Below, one piece after another: positions 12,601 to 26,150 of a stretch of 64,000 nt of DNA (position 1 is the first letter of the stretch; every line of letters begins with the position of its first letter). This DNA is from Serinus canaria (Eukaryota > Chordata > Aves > Passeriformes > Fringillidae). The notes below the pieces were generated by a model, which was not told the DNA's origin, ran no database searches, and was given only the letters and a program-made list of their open reading frames with translations. The stretch covers positions 6,983,719 through 7,047,718 of the forward strand of contig NC_066323.1 of NCBI RefSeq assembly GCF_022539315.1, read 5' to 3'. The position numbers and the translations under genes were made by a program.

Positions 12601-15600
12601 CTTCACTGAAGTGCTCTCTCAGCCCGGGAGGCACCAGCGCCAGGCACAGACCTAAACTACTTCTTGCTTTGTGAGCTCCTGCAATGATCAGGTGTGGAGG
12701 TGTCTTAATTTACTGAAAGGAGACAGTGGCTGAAGATGCTGGAAAGCACTGCCTGAGATTGTCACAGTACCCTTGCAGCAGAACCTGGTTTCTTTGAAAT
12801 ATTCTCCACCATTTAAGTTATTTTTTTCCTATTCTTTGTAGATCATTCCTGTGGTTTCTAGCACACAGTCCCTCCCCCAATGCATAGTCTCACACTGTAG
12901 GCTACATCATAAATCCTAAAGAAAGTGATTCACCAGCTCCTTGGACTGCCTCTGGCAGACTTTCTCTAAAATTAGTGCCTTGGAAATATCACTAAGAGCA
13001 GGGAAATTCTCCAGCTAATATTTGAATAAAAAAGAGATCTTTGCTTAATAGCATGTGAAGGTTATGTAGTGAGGAGCACTTTTATGCAGGTAATATAAAC
13101 TGATCCTCAGTATAAATGATCATGGCCAGATCTTTCATTAGAAGTCCATAAAATAAAGATAACTCAGATAAAATTATATCAGGAAGATAAAGTTCCATTT
13201 GGGTGAAAGCACTGTGCTGAAACAAATAATCTGTCATATTGATCAGCATAATGTTTCTGACAGAACTGTTCTGTTCATCTGAAATCACCTTCACCTGCTT
13301 TTTGCTGTTGTGGGATGATGCAGAGCTGGGCTGTGAGCTGGATCTGTTTTACAATGCCCTGTCACACATGCCCCCTCCTCCTGTCCAGCTGCAGGCTGTC
13401 CCCTCTCCCAGCAAGCAGCTCCATCCTCTTTCACACAGCACTCAAACCTCACCTGGCACAGCTCTCCTGCCTGGAGCAGCCTCCAACCTCTTCCCCTTCC
13501 ATCTGCAGCAGCTCCTTGCTCATCTCCTGAGCAGTTCCCCATCACCTCCTTGTGTGAGCAGCCAGACTCTCCCCATGGCTGACCAGGCAGCTCCATTTCC
13601 CCTGCGAGGCCCTGCTACAGACCTCATTTTCTGTATCCATATGCAGCTGCTGCAGAAAAGAGGCAGAAGTAGGCAAAGGTATGGGAAAGGATGGTGTATG
13701 GCGGGAGCTATGGTGGGAATACCCCATGGACTGATATCATAAGAGCTGTGTGCTAGGCTGCAATGGACTGAGTGTTTTCACACATGGAAAATGGAGTTGG
13801 CCTTCTCCAACTGCTGGTCAGATGTAACCCTGGCTGAGATAATGATCTTCTTTAGCCCATGTAAACATCAAAAACTTCATGTTTTGAACTGAAGAGCTCA
13901 AACCTAGGAGAAGAAAAAAATCTCTCAGCATTTCATATTGAAATCAACTGTTATCTTTGAAAGATGAACAAGCTGCACCAGTAACACTCTCAGCTGAACA
14001 TGCAGATTCTTAGTTTGGTTTTGCTGATAACTAAAAATTAACAATTCAACATAAGTCTTAACATAGGCATGTGTCTGTCTGGCACGTGCAAGACTTTCCT
14101 CCAGTACTTTCTTTCTCTTAATGCTGCAAAAATCAGTAATACCAATAACTGATTCAGCAGCAAATACCTTGAACTTTGGAGAGTGACTTGGCACCTGAGC
14201 CCAACACAGCTTCAAAAGGACAGGACTTCCTTGGAGCTTACCAAGTCTTCTCTCAAAGGTTACGTGTCAAAATGTCACCAGAGCCTTCAGAAAATGGAGA
14301 GTACCAAAGTATGATTAATTATTTGGTTTATGATATTTCTACTCTGATAAGGGGATAGGCAGATTAGGTTTTTTCATTAAAAAGTTAACCCTTTATGTTC
14401 AGTCTTATCTGTGGCCTTTGAATTGGATTTTACTTCAGCTAATTTTTCCAGATTCAAATAGGTGAGTGAGAGACTATTTTTTTTTTTTTTTGGTCTTGTC
14501 TAAAGAATGATATACTACATTTCATGTATGCAATACATGTATACTGGGTAGATGATACAAGCTGAAATTTGAAACAGAGAAGTCTTGACTAACTGAAGTA
14601 AATGCATAAAATATGTATGTACATGATGGAACACTGGAAACACAAGTTCTAACTACAGTTTCAGCTCCAAGGTTATGGTGTCAGGTCTTGCGTTGCAGGT
14701 TTTCCAAGCCCAGTGGCACAAAAAATATGTCATTTGCTTTTTTTTTTTCTTGTGCAGAATCATTGACAGACAGCAGCAATACATCTACTCTATACAGAAG
14801 AATATGTAGAAAATCAGTATGAAGTTTAATCTCATTATCAAAGAGAAGACAAAGCTTTGATGTCAACAGGAGTCCTTCTGTGGACTTTGATATAGAATTA
14901 ACTTCAGTAATCTTAATTATTTTGCCCCAGTCTTAATATCTTTATTGCACCATGAAACAGTGTTTTCCTAAGAGAGAGCAAACAGTTTGGGGATTTTATT
15001 TTCTTTCTTATTCAATTTTGTTTTGGTTTCAGTGGGAGTATTTGGTGTTGGTTGAGTTGCTGACAAAGAAGTCCTGAGGGACAGGAGAGGATGTGTGTGT
15101 CTTGGAATGTAGATGCGGGTGGCATATGGGCCTTATGATGGATGCAGAGAATTGAGGAGTGATAATTCACCCAAAATCCCCACTTGTGATATTTTGATGT
15201 ATTATGACAATATAATCTTGTGTATTAATAACAGATTATGATATGTATATTTATGGGGTAGTATTTAGCCAGATGAGATTTGCTTATGTAAGTTGTGCTA
15301 CCTGTGTTTGAAACTGATAGTGGCTGTAACTTAATAGTGCTCCAAAAAGCACATTGTAGCTTCAGACTCAGGTGAGATTGTGTGTTTGGAGAAGTCGCTC
15401 AATGTTTATTTTTTTCCTCCCCATTCTCTCTTCAGAATTTTTAGAAAAATATGTTTCCTCCAAGACCTCTAGTCTTCTAGTTCGGTGATATAAATTTCAT
15501 TTAGTTGTGTGCCTCTGTATGCAGTCTTGATTTAATGTGTCATTTCTTCCGCCTCACAGAATAGGGATGAGTGAGCAAGAACCAAAACTTTTCTGAAAAC

Positions 15601-18600
15601 AGCAAGAAAGGCTTTATTATATAAAGCTTAAACAGAAAAGCAAGAGTGACAGGATTTCCATACAACTGAAAGATTATCTTCTTTAAATGTGTAACTCATG
15701 TTTGCTCTTTATGGGCAGATTGTTAGACTGTATGTTCAGCTCTCTCAAGAGGCATTTAGGACTTCAAATGCAATAATAAATTAATTTGCAAGATAGAGAC
15801 AATAATAAGAGATTCGATTTTGAGCCAAGGAAATGAAACTTTTGTGGAATTCTCAAACATTAAAAAGCATAAATGACAGCTTTATTTACTTGTGTAAATG
15901 AGCCCACCAAGGAGGCAAAACACAAGATGGACAGCATTAGGAAGAGCAGCTCCTTTTTTCACCTCCAGAGAGATGCGCCTTACATCAGTGTTATTGCCAG
16001 CTTTCCTCCACGTCACTTGGCTACCCCAGTCCCCTGAGAGGCCAAGGCAACAGAGCAAGGGCAGATGAGAGCCCTGGTGTGTGCAGGCCTTGCTCCTCCT
16101 GAGATAACCCAGGGCACCCCTGGACACAAGGACAGGGCAGCTGACACCCATCACCTCAGAAAGGAAACCATTCCTTTACTCAGAGGCCAACGCAAAGCCA
16201 CCAGATGGGAACAGTTTTCTGTCACTGTCTGTCAAGGCTGGAGCACAGCTCTCCAGCCTTCCGTGACATCAGTTTTATGCTGAGAGCACAGCAGTCTCAA
16301 AAAACACTGAAGAGCCATTTACTTGTGAAGTATAAGAAACAGCTGTCAGAGGCTAAAAGTGTTAAAGAAATGCTTAACTGTACATTGAGTTGGCAGAATC
16401 TTAGGCTCAGACTACAGGAAAAAAACATTAGCAGTGAAAGTCCACAAGATTTATCCTAATTTATCAGATTACTTCCTCAGAAAGTCTGCTTTTGAACTGC
16501 TCTTCAACAGAAGAACAAATGTGTAGACTTCAATGCTTAATAAAGCTAAAAGCTTCTCCCTGGGGTAATTGAAATTTTTCTATCAAAGGGTAGATAGACC
16601 TGGTTGCAGCTGCAACAAAGAAGAAACATATAAAGCCAAGTGGAAAGCAGTTAGACAGCATTGGTGGTGTAGGACCATTGAACATGGTCTTGCTAATTGG
16701 AATCTATAGCACAGGACATTCAACTACATGCTGGGCAAATGACCCTGAAAGTTTCAAGTCTATCTAGTATAAAAAAAAAAAGTTCAGATGTAAAAATAAT
16801 CATAGGAATGATGGATTCTGTATCCTTGAATGGGCATAACCAACCAGAGATCTGGGTAACTGGCAAATTTCTTTTTTAAATAAGGCCCTTTGAGTCCCAT
16901 ATATGCATCTACTTTCACAAGCATTTCAAAACCCATCTTCTAATAATTTCACACAGAGCTTTCAGAGCAGCGATGTTCAAAAGAATGAAAGTAATGAAAC
17001 ACAGCAAAGTTTTACATTTTTATTTCTGTACTTTGGGAAAATTCCTATTGAAGACAGAAGGCAGTTCAAATTGGAATTGCTTTACTGCCAACAAAAATGT
17101 GTGACTCTTGATCTAATGAAAAATTAGAGAGATTGAAAAGCAGAAGTAGACTTAGGAAAGATTTCAGTTACAGCAGGATGCAGCCCTTATTGCATTTGTA
17201 GTTCAAACTGTGATCTCTAAGGAGATCTAAATTGCTCTGGAGTATGGAATTTAGGGTATTTGAGACTTTATTTTCTCAGAGGAATAAATATGGGTAGCTA
17301 AGACATCAGGTTTTATTGTCACACATTTAGAAAACATATGTCACTTTAAAATAAAATGTCATTTAATGATGAAAATGTTACATTCTCAAAACCCTTGTCA
17401 CGTGAATATAAAGTTGCTCCAAATGGTTTCAAGAAGTGGATATTTTTAATTTTTCTTTGAAGCTTCCATTACAGTAAACTGATTTGGATAAGCATACTTT
17501 TATTTTATACTGGAAGAACTGTTGTATTTGTGATTCCTGATTATTAGTACGTAACAACTTGTAAATAGTTGTTGTCACATGCTCTGTACCTTTGTGAGCA
17601 CTAAAGTATTTCTGGGAAGTGAAACAGGTTCAACAGCAAAAGCTGGAATTATACTTCACACTAACACCCAAGGATGTCAAACACTGCATCTGTGCTTCAG
17701 TGCCCCTGAGAGGTGAAAGGCCCAAATGGGAGGTGGAGAATTTACCTTGGGTGCAACACCACATTATGGCCTCTTCCCATGCAAACACCACTTCATTCCA
17801 GCTTATTGCAGTGCCTTGATGGGATGTGGCATTGACTGGGAGCTACAGACATGGGCACACAGTTTAGAGAGTAAAAGAACTGCAAGCCAATTCCTGTCCC
17901 AGGGCAGCAAAAAGTAGATTTTAACTCAGATGTTCAAAATACCAGCTACCATTATGGTGGGTATGAACTAATCTTATGAGTCTCTATTGTTGATGTTTGC
18001 AACCATCTCTTCTACCATTCTTTTTTAGTGAGAAAAAGCATGTGAATGTCACCAGTGACCATTGTGTCTTTTCATGTATTCCCCAGAATTGTTCTTTCTC
18101 TCTTGGTTTCCCTCATCTATCACTCATTTTAACTAGCCTCCTCTCCTACCTCAACTTTTTCATTCTTTAAACCCTTTTTCATGAAATCCTGAATTTGGAA
18201 CTTTGCTTCCACTGCTGTTTGAACTTTTCTTTCTTCTGTTGTTCTTTTCCCTCTATTCTTGACTTTTTTATAATTTTTCTCCTTCTTGTTTCTTTTCATG
18301 CATACTTCATCCATTTGCACTAATCCTCCTCAGCCCTTCCATTTGACAGATATAATGTAGTTGCCATAAGGCACTTCTTTTCCACTGTCTAAAGCAGCAT
18401 GTTGAACAGATGAATTCCCTTCCAAAATCCAGCAGGAAAAGTCCAGGGCTGGACACATCACTCCACAGAGTCAGAACAAAACAAACAGCCACATACCGCT
18501 GTGGTAAGAGCAGGACCTCAGCTCTTCAGGCTCAGCTGATGAGCCCATGGCAACAAATCACTGGTGAAATCACGTGCTGCAGTGTCTAATATGCCAGAGA

Positions 18601-21600
18601 GCCAACAGCATTTGGCATCAGGAGATCAAACAATGAAAAAAGGATGTGGAAGCATGCCAAAGGCATGACGTCCTGAGCACTCATTTTACTGATTAGATCA
18701 AAAGAATGGTCAGTTTCACTGTATTTATCAGAACTGTCTATTTTATCACCAAAGAAGCTTAACGAGTTCCCTTTTTCATCTCAACAGACAGGCAGTCTGG
18801 GAAAACACTATGCTATTAATAGAATGGTATTTTTAGAAAGATGGAAAAAAGAAAAAGGCAAGAGTCCAGATTTTATCCCACCCTCTTCAATGGCATCTGT
18901 GATAGAACTGCAACACATGTACCAGAGGAAGGTCACCTCAGTTGAAAGAGCATTTACAGAAGCCACAGGAAACATTTGAAGTTCTTGATAACTCCCTTCT
19001 CTGAGCTGCTCTCTGTTCCATGCTGCCTCACCCCACCTATCTACCAGCACAGATGGGTTTGAGGGAACCTGGATTTGTATGATGTGAATTACCAGCTATT
19101 TCTTGCAATCACCAAAATGTCTATGTTTAATCCCTTACTCTGAGTGTTAGTATTTAATTTCTTAAATCAGTGCCTTCAATATCTTAAAGTAATAGAAAAG
19201 GTTCCCCTGCTTTTTTGAGGGAGCTGAATGCAGTCCATGTTGGAGAACAACTGATGCTGAGATCCCAACACTGACACATCAACATTCTAGTGCTTTGTTT
19301 GTAAAATGCTTATCTTTGCTCCTGGGAGACCCAGGCTCTGTATTTATCAACAGTTTCTTTACATATGCACATAATGACAAATATACAACAAACACATACA
19401 TATGTAATTTATATCTATATGTATAATATATATCTGTTGCTCTACAGGTGGGATTTTTCAGAGAAACCAGAAAATACATGTACACAGAATGCTTTACATT
19501 ATTGTTGTGCCAACAAATTTGAAGAAAATTTTCTTCTCAACCCCTTCCTTTCCAGAAAAGCACAGATTAAGCCAACTATTGTTATTCTTATATCCTTTCC
19601 ATTTAGATGCTAAATAAACACCTGTCTAAGTACTTTGCTGTATCAGAGCCTTCAAAAAGTAGAGTGTGTCAAGACAGAAACCTGCTTTCAGAATTCTAAA
19701 CAGTAGAGTGCCTTGAGCTAACAACTGATCTCCTTTTGAAATTAATTATTTTGTGCTTTAGATTATATCAGGTAATCCTCTAGGAAAATATATAAGTTTT
19801 TCAGTTTGTTTGCTGAGTTTCAACAGATGCATCGCTAACTTCTTCCTACCTCTAAGTTGTCTCTCTTCCAAAGTGCATTTCTTCTTTGGGATTGATGTGC
19901 ATCCCTTTGCTGCTTCAGTTACCTTAAACCTTTGTTTAAGTGCTAATGTTTCATGTACTCATGCCCTGCAGCACTAAATTTCTGTACCTCAGATCATGTA
20001 TTTATGGTAGCAACATGCCCACTGTCCACCCTCTCACACAAATTTTGCTCAGCGCTTCATTGCGTCTTTTTTAGAGCAGGCCCTGAATTTAGGAAATGAA
20101 ACACAAATACTGAGAACCAGGGATTAAACATGCACATTTTGGTGATTGCAACTCATATCACAGAAACCTACATTACCTGAAACCCTGCTCTGGGTCCAAT
20201 CCCACACTAGAAATGCAAATCTCTCTTTACATGACACTGACACTAAAACTTGACCCAGGTCTCAAGTCAAAAAAAAGATAGTCTGGACTTGCCTGAGAAC
20301 CAAACAATGACCAAAAGTGGATCAGTTATAAAGAAAAGCATTACTTTCCTCTCCTGGTTTCCACTGAAATTATTCAGAAGATAGAAAGGAAGGATATAAC
20401 TCCTAACACTTGTAGACAAGAACTTCTGTGCTTGGACACCCGAAGTTTATTCTATGGCAAGTTTTCCCACACCATTACATCATCACAAGTGCAGAGGAGT
20501 ACCAAGGTCCCACTGGAGCTCACTGCATTTACTTCCTGGCTTGGAACAAAATCAGGCACAAGGTTAGTTTGGACCAGCTGCATCCACACCAGCATTCAGA
20601 AGAGGCAGATGCAAAGTGATAATGAAAATTGGCAAACCAAGCCAACACCATGAAAAGTTGGATTGTGAGTGGATGAGCTCCCACTCATTGCACAAAGTCC
20701 ATTAAAGAGCAGTGTTCTCATTGGAGTTCATTAAAATTTCAGTGAAATGTTTCTGCAGTTTCTTTGCACAGTGCCAGGATGAATATTGAGTTTACAGCAA
20801 GCACTGTCTAGTGCTTCTCATTGCTTTTAGAATGACATCAAACTTTTCATTTAATTTTCCTTACTTTCTTGTGCTGCTCCTGACAAAAATGGGAAGACCA
20901 GTAAAGCAATGGTAAGGCAGAAGTTCACCAGTGTGAAAAAACAAGGTTCATATGCTGTCATTCAGAGTGAAATTACTTTCACATCATAGTCTGTTGCCTG
21001 GATGTAAATATTTTTCTTTTTCTGAAAATGCACATTATCTTGTGGACTTTGAACAAATTAAACCTGAATGATATTGCTCATCATTAATTCAGCATAAAAA
21101 CAGACTGTAATCAAAACCATTTTTAATATTGGTTCCTGATCCCTTCTTTATATAATTTAATTAGCTGAGAGACTTTTTCTTTTTTAGACTGCAGTAACAG
21201 GAAGTAGAACACAATAGCAAATACCTACTGCATTCTGTGGATTCTTGACATCTTTTGTCCTTCAAAATACAGATTTTTAACCCTATGCCTGCAAATCAGT
21301 TTATTTGGTCTACACAGATAAATGTGAGTGCCATCAGCTATAATACACAAAAAGAAATTGGCTTCAGAGATTTTTTTCTCCTTTAAAGGTAGGTGTAAAT
21401 GACTGCAAAAGTTCATTTACAATAATAGAAACACCTATGATTTATTCTTCCTCCAATTTCCATACCAGACAGAAGGCTTAAAACTGAACTGCATAAAAAT
21501 GTTTTTACATACACTCACTTAGCAACACCTTTTGTGGGTCCTATTTTCAGAAGTGGTGTCTGCTTACAGCACTTGCAGATGTGTCTAGAGACAGATGGGG

Positions 21601-24600
21601 AGTTCAGCAAACCTCCAGACAAAAATTCATTCACTAGAAAAGGTCAGGAATGCAGTTGTGAAAGGCTGATGAGAAATGGTAGAGACTCTTCTTCAGCTCA
21701 ATATACAAACAGGGCAAAAATCACAGTGAAGTACAAAACAAAACAAATCAAATCAAGCCACATGCTTTTCCAAAGGAGTTTTCCACAACTACAGTGCCTC
21801 TATTGAGCCCAACAGGACGATCTGTATTGAGGCCATGTGTCTTTATACCAGTGTCCTACCACAAGATATCAGATCCTCTGTTCTACTTGAACAGGTTTAC
21901 TGGAAGTAATCTTACAAGTTTCACAGACTTCTTTCTGCCACCCAAGCACAATTCTTAGAACAAAGAAAAGATACACATAAATGAGCAAACTTGGAAGCAG
22001 GTAATTTTTTCAAAAGAACTCCTCCAAGACTTTTGCTGAGTTGGAATGTGGTTTTGTCATTTGGTAAGACATGAGGCCAATATGATCTTATATCTTTCAA
22101 ATATCTACCTGTGCTGTTTCTCACCACTAAGAATTAATGATGCAAAATAATTTACAGAGCATGCTCCCTGTTTCCTAAGCTTCTGCTAAGGTTGGAAGTC
22201 TGTGGATGGATGCCTCTCATAGTCATCAGCCTTCTGCCAAAATTTCAGAATGAGCAATGGAACCAAAAAGGTTTTTACCCATTTAAAGGCGAAGCTAGAT
22301 TAATTTTTTATCATTCTTTTGAATTTTATGGCATGAGTTGCTAAGTGTCAGCACTTCCCTTCACTGAATGGAATGTAAGACCCAGGTTGTTACATTGTAA
22401 GAGCATAAGTCTGAATTTAGTTGAGCTTGAGTTTCGCCTATTTTTTTAACAAAATATGCTAAGAAAGGATGGTTCTGGGTTTTTCTTTTACTGAAAGGTA
22501 GGAAATGTGCTCAGGAAAACAGAGAAATGACCCTTGTTCTGCATCAGAAGAGGCACTCAACTTATTTGGCAGCATAATAACTGATAGTTTAAAACTACAA
22601 ATTTTTTTTTAAACAAATTTTCAGGCTACTAGTAGCATAAGAGGAATATCAATGTATGCCTTTTTCACAACTAATGTGACTTTAAGAGACCACTATTCTA
22701 AACAGTTATGTTGTTGATTTCAGTGTTGATTTCACTCTTGCCCAAGTCTTTGAAAATAGCTAAAATTTTTCTGCTTTTGGCTGAGGTAAACATTAACAGA
22801 GTCTTATGTCAGAAGGTCCTTGAATGACAATTCCATTGTGGCCTTCAGTTACACAGATGATTCCATTAATTCATGTATGAACTAGAGCATACTCAATATT
22901 GATTTAAAAATTGATACTGACAGGAATCTAAAAAGGCCTGTATATTTTTCCTACTTGGATAATGGCAGATTTTGGACAAAAAGTCACTATTTCAAAATAT
23001 GAAAACTCTGCTATGATACTGTTTCACTGTGAGTTACATTTTCAATGGTTTTATGCTTTTTTCTTGGACCCTCTCTACTATGTCCACATAGTTCCTGAAT
23101 TTTAGAAAATGGCATTTGGAAGGATAGGAGTGTGGGTTGGTTGTTTATTTGTTGAAATCAATGCTTGCAAAATTTTCTCTCTTGACAATTTGGTTCATAT
23201 TTCTCGTGCTAAAGTACCATCATAAATGTTTTTTCCATCCTAAATAAAGTAGGAAGGAGTTACTAACTTTGATTAATTCATTCTGAAAGGCTGTTCCTGA
23301 AATTTCTTCAACCTCCCACTGTAAACTTCTTTCCAGACTAAGTCAGTTAATGGTCAGTCTATACATTTTGGGAAGTCCTTTTGCTAGTAATGTTTCTCTC
23401 TTTTACAGCCTCAGTCTCTCATGGATCATAATGCCCTCTGTGTGCCTTGACATATTTAAATAGAACATCTTAATCCCTCAGTGTTTAATCTTCACCCTTC
23501 ATTTTGCTCACTCAAATTAGGGAACTCTTTTTCTGCTCTTTCCAGCCAAGGTACCAAGGAGACAGGATCCTGCAACTTGTGAAGTAGTGTCCTTCTGGCA
23601 TGATGCAGCTTGCTCTGCCTCCTGAGCTGTGGAGGTTTCAGAGAGGACAGAGAATGGTTCAACCACATTTACCCAAAGTATCTCCTGGACCACAGCAGCT
23701 CTAGGAAATGAAAGTGGCAGTTTCACTGCGGGTGTTGTAAAATGAAACCAAAAAATGAAACGAAAATGAAACCTTACAAAGTCTCATGAAAAAATATATT
23801 AAGTAGCTATTATCAGAGGAATTCTTGAGTTCTTGAATCTGGATCCAACCTTTTCTTGTTTCAGTAAATGTTTAAAGCAATATAATTTAGTAGTTACTCA
23901 TAATTTACATTCAGTGAAAACTAAACTTAGAACAGATTCATCATCTGCTTGATATGCTACAAATTATTATGGCCCACAATGTTCTAAAGCCTTTTTCTAC
24001 CCCCATTTAACCCAGGCACAGCAGTCTGCCTCAAAATTAACATGTAAACAACCCTGTCCCTTTAACCACTATCATCCTCACACTTCCAGAAAAACAAACT
24101 TTATCAGGCAAATTCAGATGCAGATTGCATTTGCTCAAGCCAGTCCCCATTATCACTAAAGCCCAGAACTGTCCCCCAGCTCTGCAAATGAGGACACCCA
24201 GGCACCTCAAGGCAGTTCTGGAGTAATTTTTTTTTTTTTTTTTGATCCACATCCTGGTTTTATTCCAAAGGGCAGCAGCTCGTGCACAGTTTATTTGTGG
24301 TTTGGTTTTTTTTAACCCCAGACACCATTTTTTAGTTGACATTGAGACTCTGTGTCTTGGAAGCCGAATAAATGAACCTCAGTCTATTCAATCTTGGAGC
24401 AATGAAAACTTTAGGCATAGAATTTTTGTAGCACAACTTTTTGCTTTATATTATCTGGTTCCTTTATCCTGGAAAATCCTGAGTGGAATCTGCCAACAGG
24501 AAAGGAGGCACCTTTTTTCAAGAAGGGCTCTCTTGCCCATGTGTGGCCTTGGCATCATGAACAGAATAAACTGTAGGTAATTTATAAAGATTAAAACAAA

Positions 24601-24727
24601 ATTTAGAATAAAAGGTACCAAAATTTATGTGGAATATTATTCAAAGTGAGGAATATTCATGCACACAGCATGGGAAAAAACATTCATGCTGTTGAACTCA
24701 TATCTTTCCTTCAGTTATGGCACATCA
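9616..24727. other. Gene-free flank, proximal part
   Basis: AT-rich unique sequence with occasional GC-richer patches (about 10,150-10,650, 11,570-11,900, 13,310-13,610, 15,900-16,280). The 13.3-13.6 kb patch is C/T-rich and leaves frames open on both strands by composition. Homopolymer T-runs occur at about 14,479-14,493 and 24,227-24,243. A C/T-rich stretch lies at 18,120-18,300. I recognise no gene or named repeat. Confidence 0.65.
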
Positions 24728-24912
24728 GGATCACAGAACCATAGAGATGCTGAGGTTGAAAAAGACCTCCAAGATCATCAGGTCCAGCCATCCACCCAGC
24801 ACTGCCCTGTTCAGCACCAAACCATGTCCCAAGTGACACTGCCACACATTCTTTGACCATTTTGAGCATTTGCACCTCCCTACCCCGTAGCCAGATTTCT
24901 CAACACTTTTTG
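24728..24912 (-). mobile_element. CR1 LINE 3' fragment
   Basis: Reads as the reverse complement of an avian CR1 3' end: cacagaaccatagagatgct, then gaggttgaaaaagacctcca, agatcatcaggtccagcc and an aaaccatgtccca block. 5'-truncated, as nearly all CR1 copies are. The right boundary is approximate because similarity fades near 24,900. The small open frame here is repeat-derived. Confidence 0.75.
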
Positions 24913-25084
24913 GCCTTTATTGTCCAAAATCCTCACCCATCTGACAGACATGGCAGAAAAGCAAGATTAACATGAAGAAACTAAAACTGAAAATATCTAA
25001 TGGGTAATATATCATGGACTCCTGGCCATTTGGGTGTGATGCCCAATGGGAAAGATCAGCTGAAAGAGCATTTGAAAGCATTGC

Positions 25085-25339
25085 TATTGAAATGGCCTTA
25101 GGCTGAGACGGGAGATTCTGATTAGATATCAGGAAAAAAATGTCACAGGTAGGATAGTCAGGCATTGGAATAGCGGTCCAAGGAGATGGTGGTCATCATC
25201 CTTGGAGGTGTTTAAGAGGCACTTGGATCTGGCACAGGGTGATGTGGTTTAGGGGTTACAGTCCTGGTTCTGGGTTCGTGGTTGAATTTCATTATTTTAA
25301 AAGCCTCCTCCAACCCAAATGATTCTATGGTTCTGTATT
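25085..25339 (+). mobile_element. CR1 LINE 3' fragment
   Basis: Sense-strand CR1 tail. Recognisable blocks are ttaggctgagacgggagatt, gatatcaggaaaaaaatgtc, ggtcatcatccttggaggtg, and the terminus ctccaacccaaatgattcta followed by tggttctg. The last block is the CR1 3' octamer-type end. It lies about 150 nt before the FXR1 CpG island. Confidence 0.85.
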
Positions 25340-26010
25340 TAAAGCTATTGCAAAAACACATGGATTTGGCACAGGTACAGGCCGTTCATCAGGCTCTGCG
25401 TGACTAAGCTTATGCGAGGATCCAGCACGCAGCACAATTCGCTCCCCAGTGTGCTGTGAGGGCCAGCACATCACAGGCAGTTTTTATTTTTTATTGTTTC
25501 TGTCGGCAGCAGCACACACGGACGGCAGTCAGAGCAGGGCAGGGCAGCCCCGGCGGGGTGTGAGCAGGGCGGGGCAGCGCGGCCGCCCCGGGGCTGGCGC
25601 TCCGTGAGGGACAAAGCCGAGCCGGGCGCTGGATGCCGGGCACCATCTTTATCCCCCCGGGCGGCGGCTCGGGAGCCGAAGGTGCCCCCTCGGGCGCGGC
25701 CTTTTGAGCGGCGTTCACTGCACAGCGCGGCCCGCCTGCACCGTGCCCGCACCGCATTGTCTCCGCACGCAGCGCTCGCCACCCCCCTCACGCGGCCGCA
25801 CCCGCGCCCCGCGCTCCCCCCTCAGCCCCGCGCCGGCGGGCGGGGGGATAACGGCGGGGAGTCCTTCCCGGGAGCCTTTCCCGCAGGGACCGCCCCGCTC
25901 CGCCGGCGGCGGGGAGCCCTCCCCGCAGCGCCCGCCCCTCTGCGCTCCGCTCCGCTCCGGCGGTGCCGACCCGCCCGGAGGAGCAGGAGGGGCCGGAGGC
26001 GCGGCCCGGC

Positions 26011-26033
26011 GGGCGGGGGGCGGAGGGGGCGGG
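26011..26033 (+). promoter_or_regulatory. G-quadruplex-forming motif just upstream of FXR1 ATG
   Basis: Four runs of at least three G, separated by loops of 1, 4 and 1 nt (GGG C GGGGGG CGGA GGGGG C GGG), on the coding strand 67-89 nt before the start codon. It falls in the promoter or 5' UTR depending on the start site. Confidence 0.6.
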
Positions 26034-26061
26034 CGCGGCGCGCTCCCCCCGCGGTGACAGT

Positions 26062-26069
26062 TTCTAGAA
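26062..26069. promoter_or_regulatory. Heat-shock-element-like palindrome TTCTAGAA
   Basis: Perfect inverted pair of nTTCn/nGAAn units 31 nt before the ATG, with a third, imperfect unit (gcTC) to the right. HSF1 normally needs three units, so functional use is uncertain. Confidence 0.35.
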
Positions 26070-26099
26070 GCTCGTCCCGGCGTCCTTTGCGGCCCCAAC

Positions 26100-26150
26100 A
26101 TGGAGGAGCTGACGGTGGAAGTGCGCGGCTCTAACGGGGCCTTCTACAAG
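26100..26150 (+). CDS. FXR1: FXR1 coding exon 1
   Basis: Encodes residues 1-17, [17 protein letters not shown], the start of the first Tudor domain. Human FXR1 begins MAELTVEV, so residue 2 differs. Donor is AAG|gtaccg, a weaker form than gtaagt. The intron follows a complete codon (phase 0). The reading frame stays open into intron 1, but that is GC-rich read-through and not coding. Confidence 0.96.

Noticed and set aside
13239..13742. 167-codon + strand open frame in the upstream flank
   Set aside because: C/T-rich patch gives Pro/Ser/Leu-rich low-complexity translation, with frames open on both strands. No start context or homologue recognised.
24659..24856. 65-codon open frame
   Set aside because: Lies across an antisense CR1 3' fragment; the translation is of repeat sequence.
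25604..26134. 176-codon + strand open frame, and overlapping frames on both strands, in the CpG island
   Set aside because: GC-rich composition removes stop codons in several frames at once. It overlaps the FXR1 start in another frame, and the sequence is low-complexity Arg/Pro/Ala with no domain.
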